From assembly GCA_963989385.1 (NCBI GenBank), contig OZ022499.1, positions 33,596,993 through 33,660,992 of the forward strand: 64,000 nt of DNA, in the 5' to 3' direction. Positions 28,101-37,100 of this stretch are shown here, one piece after another. The position numbers and the translations under genes were made by a program. Under the pieces are notes generated by a model, which was given only the letters and a program-made list of their open reading frames with translations, searched no databases and had not been told where the DNA came from. The DNA is from Ctena decussata (taxonomy: Eukaryota; Mollusca; Bivalvia; Lucinida; Lucinidae). The number at the start of each line of letters is the position of its first letter. Within the stretch, counting starts at the first letter, position 1.

Positions 28101-31100
28101 AATTTGTCAAGTGGTGCTTGAACAGTCATTGAGTGAGTGAGTGAACTCTGGTTTAACGTCCCACCAACAACGAGTTCATATGGAGACGCCCGGACCTCAG
28201 TTAAAAGTCTCATCCGAAAGACCAGAGAAACGGGGGATCGATCTTGCGACCCGGGGATTGGTAGTCTGGAGTGTTATCCACTACACTACAGCCGCTCCTT
28301 GAACAGTCAGTCCCTGGTACAAAACCATAATGGACACCATACCTCAGTGAATGACGTGCTTTGTGTGCACATGCAGTTTAATTTCGTTGATTTGATAAGG
28401 CGAACAATACTGCAGACATTCTGCCAAACAATTGCCACCCTGATGCCACTTTTTCCAGCTCAGAGGCACACTGGGTGCAGATTTCAGGGTTTACTGGATT
28501 AAGAAACTGATTCGACATGACGTCCATTGGCGCCACACCTATGACACCCTGCATGAAAAGCAAATACTCAATCCATCAGGCCAGGCACTCTGCTCTTTCT
28601 TCAAAATTCTTTTCTGTTCTGTTTCAGTTCTCGTAACTTTCTTCAAAATTCTCTTCTGTTCTGTTTCAATCCTCGTGACAAATTCTGTTCTGTTCTGTTT
28701 TCGTAACAAGATTATTTGCCAAATATTAATGTTCACGGTATTGTTTGAGAAATGGCTTTTCTTTGTATAATGTTGATGTACATTTGTGTGTGAATATGCA
28801 AATTTTAATTAAATATTTATATTCATCAGAGTCCCAAATAAGAGTGAAATTTGATGATGGGCACTGTACTCTTTCTTCAAAATTCTGTTCTGTTCTGTTT
28901 CGGTTGTCGTAACTTTCTTCAAAATTCTCTTCTGTTCTGTTTCAATCCTCGTGACAAATTCTGTTCTGTTCTGTTTTCGTAACAATGTTGTCACGAGGAT
29001 TGAAACAGAACAGAAGAGAATTTTGAAGAAAGTTACGACAACTGAAACAGAACAGAACAGAATTTTGAAGAAAGAGTAGAGTGCCCATCATCAAATTTCA
29101 CTCTTATTTGGGGCTCTGATGAATATAAATATTTAATTAAAATTTGCATATTCACACACAAATGTACATCAACATTATACAAAGAAAAGCCATTTCTCAA
29201 ACAATACCGTGAACAATAATATTTGGCAAATAATCTATGATGGTCATGCCGTCTTTCAAAATAAAGTACCAGAAATGAATTCAGAACACTCTAAAATGGG
29301 AGGGTAAATTACCTTTTATAACTGCCCTTTACAACTGGGGCTCGTAAGAAAAAAATCAGAGTGCAATATGAAGCAGCAGTAATGAAGCTCTTAAAGATGG
29401 TTAAACACATTACAAAATCAAAGACAGAAAATACATAACAAAAGGCCAAAGAACATATTTTTGCTTTTAGTATCTCATGTTCTTCTTTATTGTGAAAGTT
29501 CTGTGTCATTTTGTCTCTGAATATTGAATAAGAATGAATCAATTTAGTTTAGCATTCTTAACAAATGGGCAATGGTCAATTAAAGTTCACTATCATTTAA
29601 ACTTCAAAAGGAAAAGAAGGCAAAATCAATATATCGATATTGTTATCTCATGATTAAACAATTGGGAGATCTTTTTTATCTCTTAGAATAGGACCTTAGG
29701 ACAATAAGTATAACGAACAAGTATTTAGCCCAGTGAGTCCATATCTTCAGATCTTCAGATTCAGTTTGTTTTACAAAGAACTGTTTAAATCAAGATAGCA
29801 CTCCAAATAGACCCACAAGACTCCACTCCATCATTCTACTCCAAAGCTCTGCTCCATAATTACAGTGTGTTAAGCTCTTCTTCTCCAGAGGGCCACAAGG
29901 GAGATTAGTTTTGTAATAATTGTGTAACCCTCTTTAAATAAAGTATCTTATCTTATCTTATCTTATCTTATCCAAACTTAAGTTTTAAAATGCCGAAGGT
30001 AAATAGATGAGTTTGCAAACAGAATATTCAATAAGTAAGTTTGCATGAAAGTTCCCCACAAAATGATACAAAGCTTGTTGTGACTACACAACATAGCTTT
30101 CTGACTTTGGCCTTTTCTCGCACAGCTTTCTGGCTTTGACTCTCTCTTGCATGCTTTCTGACTTTGACCCTCTCTTGCATGCTTTCTGACTTTGACCCTC
30201 TCTTGCATAGCTTTCTGACTGACCCTCTCTTGCATCTCTTCTGACTAACCCTCTCTTGCAAAGCTTTCTGGCTCTGACTCTCTCGATCGATCTTGCACAA
30301 CTTTCTGGCTCTGACTCTCTCTTATATAGCTTTCTGGCTTTGACCCTCTCTTGCATAGCTTTCTGGCTTTGACCCTCGCTTGCATACATTTCTGACTGAC
30401 CCTCTCTTGCATAGCTTTCTGGCTTTGACCCTCTCTTGCAAAGCTTTCTGGCTCTGACTCTCTCTTGCATAGCTTTCTGGCTTTGACCCTCTCTTGCATA
30501 GCTTTCTGGCTTTGACCCTCTCTTGCATAGCTTTCTGGCTTTGACCCTCCCTTGCATATCTTTCTGGCTCTGACTCTCTCTTGCATAGCTTTCTGGCTGT
30601 GATCTTCTCTTGCATATCTTTCTGGCTCTGACTCGCTCTTGCAAAGCTTTCTGGCTTTGACCCTCTCTTGCATATCTTCTGACTGACCCTCTCTTGCATA
30701 GCTTTCTGGCTTTGATCTTCTCTGGCATAGCTTTCTGGCTCTGACTCTCTCTTGCATAGCTTTCTGGCTTTGACCCTCTCTTGCATATCTTCTGACTGAC
30801 CCTCTCTTGCATAGCTTTCTGGCTCTGAGTCTCTCTTGCAGATCTTTCTGGCTCTGACTCTCTCTTGCATAGCTTTCTGGCTTTTACCCTCTCTTGCATA
30901 GCTTTCTGGCTTGGACCCTCTCTTGCATAGCTTTCTGCCTTTGACCCTCTCTTGCATAGCTTTCTGGCTTTGATCTTCTCTTGCATAGCTTTCTGGCTTC
31001 AACCTCTCTCTTGCATAGCTTTCTGGTTTTGACCCTCTCCTGCACAGCCTTCTTTCCTTCAAGTGCATAGCCTTCTTTCTCTCAAGAGAGAGACAGACAG

Positions 31101-34100
31101 TCAGTCTGAAAGCTATGCTGTGTTGCAGAAACAATGTCATATTTGATGGTTCCATGACAAAAATCTGTAAGCCTCTCAAGAATTGTGCAAAACACAACGG
31201 CTAGACATATAATGGCTTTGTTCAACACAGTGTGAAAAGTAGGCCAAGGCTGCTGATGCTGTAAAAGCAAGGTCATGGGGAGCTAAATCTTGGAAAGTGG
31301 TCCATACATCACACTCATGCTTATTTGTTGCAGTCGCAGCAAAAAAAAATACGAGCCGCGACACGAGAAAACCAACAAAGTGGACTCAGATCAGCCTGAG
31401 CATTTGCCAAGTCTGATCAGACTCTTTGCTAATTGCTGGAGGAGTAGCTAAAGGTCTAAACTACCTCTATGCGGACAGCAAAGACTCTGATCAGACTGGG
31501 CGGATGCCCAGGCTGATCTGAGTCTTTGCTGGGCACACAACCACTTTGTTGGTTTTCTCGTGTCGCGGCTCATACGAACTTGAATGTTTTAATGTTTTCA
31601 TGGCTAATACGAACTTAAATGTTTAAAAAGTTTTGAAAATGTTTCACACAGTAAGTTCAAGTCAGGGCAAACTTTACTAAATCAATTATCGTCCAAAGCA
31701 TTTTTAAACATGTATATATAGAGCATTATAGTTTTGTGCCTTATCCGTTTCTAATTATCTGCAGTTTAACTTAACAATTATTTTATCATTGTTAATTTAC
31801 ATATATAATGTAGTTATAGATAAATGGCCACAAAAAATTATTGTAAATTATAAACCATTGGAACAGATTGAAATTCGATAAAGTACAGGTTGTAGCTACT
31901 TATACACTGCAACTATGTACGTTTAAAATCAATCCAGTGGAAAACTCAAAATTTTATGAACCTTTCAACAGTTTTTCAGCAATTTCATGCAACCATCAAG
32001 AAAACCTGAGGACCCAGGAGCAACCTGCCAACCTCTGAATGATGAGTCCAGGGCATCAATCTTTTCCAAACGAGATTTGTTTTGACATTTTTAAGGTGAA
32101 TGGTTACACTGCCATGTTTTTCTGAAATTGTTACAAAGGGAAACAACTTTTAAGACATCCTGTTTGCTTTGTTTAACTAGAACTAAAAAGCCCCTCTAAA
32201 ATAAGATCTATTATACTATTAAAGAAAAATATTAGCTCCTGCTGGAGAAAATTTTCCCTTTAACTCTTTCAGCACCAAAAAGCAGACAACAAAGTTTACG
32301 TCTGCAAAAATTGAAAAAATCCCTTGCCCAAGACATTTCATATTGAGAATTCAAAGACTAGAGGGCAAACAGTGTAGATCAACATGAGGCGGCTCATTAT
32401 GAGCCGCCTCATCAGGATCTACGCTGTTTGCAAATTATGCTATTTTCGTCACTGGTGCTTAAATTGTTAAGTGTTGATCTCCATTGAGAAGGGAGGCAAA
32501 ATGGAAATGATAGAGTTTCTTCCTTAAAGTATACCCATTCATCTTAAAATACATTACTCACAGGGTATAATCGATTCCACTAATTTTCGCTTCCTGCAGA
32601 GACTGTACATCATATTTGGCTTCCGCCGAGACTGTCTTCGAACTCTTGCTTCCTGTCGAGACTTCTGTACATGATAAATGGCTTCCTGCAGAGACTGTCT
32701 GGGTGATTCTGCTTCCTGCTGAGGCTCTCGGCAGGAAGCAGAGTCATACAGACAGTCTTGGCAGGAAGCCATTTTTTGAGGACAGTAGTCCCTGCAGGAA
32801 GCAAGTGTTCGGGGACAGTCTCGGCGGAAGCCAAATATGACAGACAGTCTCTGCAGGAAGCGAAAATTAGCAGACTGGTTTATACACTGTATTACTACCC
32901 AATGGTACAAGTACCCACTTTGGGCTTTCAATTATTACTTGGAAGCAAGAGTTTGCGGACAGTCTCGGCGGAAGCCAAATATGATGGACAGTCTCTGCAG
33001 GAAGAAAAAATTGACGGACTGGTTTATACACTGTATTACTACCCAATGGTACAAGTACCCACTTTGGGCTTTCAATTATTACTTGGCAACTCTGCTCATT
33101 TTCTGATATTGAAAGATAAGATAAACAGACTTCAAACAATATGCCTGTGGTTACATTTTGAATCACATCACTTGAATAATTTGTCCACATCAATCAATTA
33201 CCGACCAAGGATCTTGAGATCTAATCAATCACCAGTCATTTTGCACCCGGGCTACCCAAGAGCAAAGGAACTGCCAGAGATAGTGTGGCTTAGCCAATTC
33301 CATCAAGGTTACCCCTTTAGTAGTATCTGGGCAAACAGTTTGGATCCAGATCAGGCCCCACAAACGTGGGGCCTGATCGTTTGTGGGGCCTGATCTGAGA
33401 TCCAAACTGTTTGCTGCCTAGACATCATTTCTACAAGAGTTAGTCAGAGCAATATTGTCAAAATGTTCTTGATTTTTGATCCATACAACAATTTCAGCAG
33501 ACCACAAAAATACCAAGAATGCAACGGATTAAGTATGTTGTTTCCCTACAGTGCTGTGCATGGCTTTTGAATAGCAGTCAAACTAACTGGGACAGTATAT
33601 AGCAACCCGAACTGTTGAACACAGTCCCCGAGGGACAGGAAGTCTTTGATCAGACATTTGTCCCCGTAGTGTCGGGCACCTACCAGGGTTTTGCAGAAAA
33701 AAAAAAGTCAAAATCCTAGTTATTAGTGACTTGTGTATAAATGCATGCAAGTTAAACTCTACCCTAACTCACCTTTCTTCGCAGACATTAAATGTTCCAT
33801 ATACTAGTCCTTTACCATTGATGACATGATCTGTTTGACGTCAAAAATTATATTTCGTATTGACCCTAGTCAATCGGGCTCTAAGTTCTTTCAGTAGTCA
33901 CTTCAAGGTGTTTAAATACAGTCAACTTTCGATATCTCAAACACTGATATCTCAAAATACCCTCTTATATCAAAGAATGTAGCTTGGACATATTTGCTAT
34001 TTCTATTAAAAGTTCATCTCTGGATATCTCAAACTACTGATATCTCAAAATAAATTTTCTGGGATCAGAAAATTTACTTTGAGATATAAGTAGTTTGGGA

Positions 34101-37100
34101 TGAATTCTGACAAGATATCAAGAGTTGACTGTATGTAGTCTTTTTCATGTGTTTCTATCAAAATTTCAATGTTTTTACCATCCAAAACCATTACACACAA
34201 CAGCATTTTGCCATTATCAGTAAGTAGGTAAATAAATATCATAAACAGGTTTCTTGGAGTAAGAACAAAATGATTTTTTGCCAAGTTTTTCTCTCTCTTT
34301 GATCAAGGTCATAGGTTTTCCTAGTTGTCTCAATACACCTCATCGGTTTATTAATAACTTGCAACCTAGTTCCAAGAAAATTCTAAGAACTGTTGCTTCT
34401 CTAAGACTTGTTTACAATAACTGGAACTATCTGGCGTCATAACAGGTAGCAATCAAGGTAATATTTCTGGTATAAAACAATAACTTCCTGATAATTCCTA
34501 GAATCCAGACACAATTAATAAAGTTCTTGATTGATCTAAGATGAGGTGTACATGCAAAGATTTTCCCTACATAAACTGCTAAATCTAAATAAATTACTGC
34601 TAATTTCAATCATACAATATTTTATTTCAATTTCAAGCACACTTAAATTTTCAAAAGTGACTTTTGATGGACAGTGCTAGTTTTCCAGCAGCTTACTTAC
34701 TGAATTTCAGTGTCATAAAAAATTCCAAATCAATTCTTGTCTCAGAAGATTGTAAGTTTAAATCACTGTACTGACCCACTGCGCTTCATAATTTATATTC
34801 AAAGCTTTTTTGAGGCTCTCAGATTCAATTTTGTAAAGACAGCATGTTACATTACAAATACCATATCGTCTAAGATCTCAAGAACAAAGGACTTCTTTGA
34901 TTAAGGCGTGAATTTTCCCCATGATTAAAAAGTTATACGGAACACTGACTTCTGCTTTGCATTTATGACTATGACATGTAACTTGCATAACAAATGAATT
35001 ATCAAGTGTTTGTGTCTATGTAAAGTACGTTAAACATACGTTGACGTTGACGTCATTGTTGAGATAAATTGTAAATTATCCTCAAATTGATCGTTGAAAT
35101 AATGATTTATTGTATATATTTCACCCTTTTTTGATTTACATTACTTACATAACAGACAACACTGGATAGTTTTGACTATATGTATGTGACCTTGACCTCA
35201 TTTCAAGGTCATGGTACACAATATAATCCTTGAAGATCACAGTGCTACTGTTTACCATTCTTATTCTTTGGCTTACTGAGTATCGTTCCCCCCCGTGACC
35301 CAGCTTCCCACTCATATATATTGCGTACTTGCATCGCATAAGTCTCCTGCATGAAGGAAATGCTGGGTCACGGGGGGGAAAGTACTTGTATTTTAATTGT
35401 AGTGAAGCGTTCTCTTTTGACCGTTTTGACCGGAAGTATAACTGTAGTTTTGCATGTTTAAATGCCAATCAGGCGTAACAAGAAGAAAATCATTGCTTTG
35501 TATCGTGAGATGCGTGTATTTAGCATACATGTATGACAAAAATTTATGAAATGAATGACTGATTTCAATATTTTTATTACCTCAAAAAATGAGGTATGCG
35601 AAAACCTTGAATTTCGGGTAGGTAGGGTCAGACTGGATTATCTCCCCATGTCTTTGGGTCTGAATCACAAATGATCTGATTTCATACGGTTGACATATTT
35701 GTGGAAGCTATGCCAAGAAAAATTTGAGAACTTAATACTTTTGAAAATTCGGATCTGTCGCACCGGTCTAATGGGGAAAATCCTCGCCTTAATCATAGAA
35801 GTCCTTTCTTAGTGTCTCAAGTACAGATTCTCATAATGTGTCTTTTAAGATCTCAAGCACAGATTCTTATAGCACATATTAAGACCTCCAATAAATTTTT
35901 TACGTATTCCAAGATCTCAATACAGATATCCCTATTGTCTCTGATCTTAAGCACCAATTCTTAGCCTCATAAGGATCTTAAGCACAGATTCTTTATGCCA
36001 TCTACCTCCAGTATATATTCCAAGATCAAATAACAACTCTTAGTTTTCAGGATCGAATCTATTAATTGCTTTTCAATGTCTCAAGATTACAATCACCTTT
36101 TAATTTTCATCATTTCATTTTTACAATTCATGATTTATAACTCATAATTCTTTGTGAATCACAGAGAATTTTGATTATAAATCATAAACTATGCATGATA
36201 AAAGTCATTTACTGATTCTGACTCTCAGCTGATTCTCAACGGTAATTTTTCATCTATAACCATCTGATTTGTTTTTTTGTGAATCCACCTAGAAATCTCA
36301 AGTTAATTCCACACAATTACTTCTACTGAATGAACAAAATAAGCAAATGGATCACTGAACTTTCCTGGAACTTTCAGACCAGCATGTAAACATTTACTTT
36401 TGCACCTTTCAGTAAGTCTATTAATCCCTAATTCCCTGATCAAACTCTTTCAATTCTACAGGTGATTCCTGGTCAGAAACACCCTAATGATCCAAAGAAT
36501 CAGGACATATGGACTAATCACTGTAATTAAATGATTATCTCTTACTGTCTGGTTTAATACTAAAAGCACCAAAAATGAAAATAACAGAATTTGCAAAGGG
36601 CCTTGAATTTGCAAACAGCCTAAGTCCAAATGAGCCGCCTCATCTAAATCTTCACTGTTTGTCCTAACTCCTTTAGTCGTTGCATTCCCAATATGATTCA
36701 GCTTAGACCAAATGTTTTTTAATAATTTTGCAGAGGCAAATTTTATTGTCTGCTTTTCTATGTTTCATACATAAGTTTTATCATCTACTTTTTTTTTTAA
36801 TGTGCTAAAAAAAATCAGTCAGAATGGCAAATAATGAAGATTGAGGACCCTCTTTTGAAGTCTGATCTGGGTCCACAATGGTTGCTTAGGCACTTCTGCC
36901 CCAACATATGAGGCAAATACTGGTAAGAAATTGGTTATGTATTGGATCAGAGCTCCACAAAAGCTAAAATTTACAGGTTTGCAAATACTGTTTTTTTGTG
37001 TGTGTTTTTCCACACAAAACGGATTTTGTGAGAAGTAATCAGAATTGCCTCATTGAGGCAATTCTAATGACTTCTCATAAAATTTGTTTTTATGGAAAAA

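Noticed and set aside
28137..28502. 121-codon plus-strand ORF
   Set aside because: Its first half is the antisense of a SINE with clear target duplication.
30084..31197. Long basic ORFs (300, 291 and 170 codons, minus strand)
   Set aside because: All lie in the 29-bp minisatellite and exist because the unit has no stops. No start context, introns or homology.
35035..35060. CRE-like TGACGTCA near 35050 as a promoter element
   Set aside because: A single 8-mer inside a transposon-like element, with no transcript start evidence.
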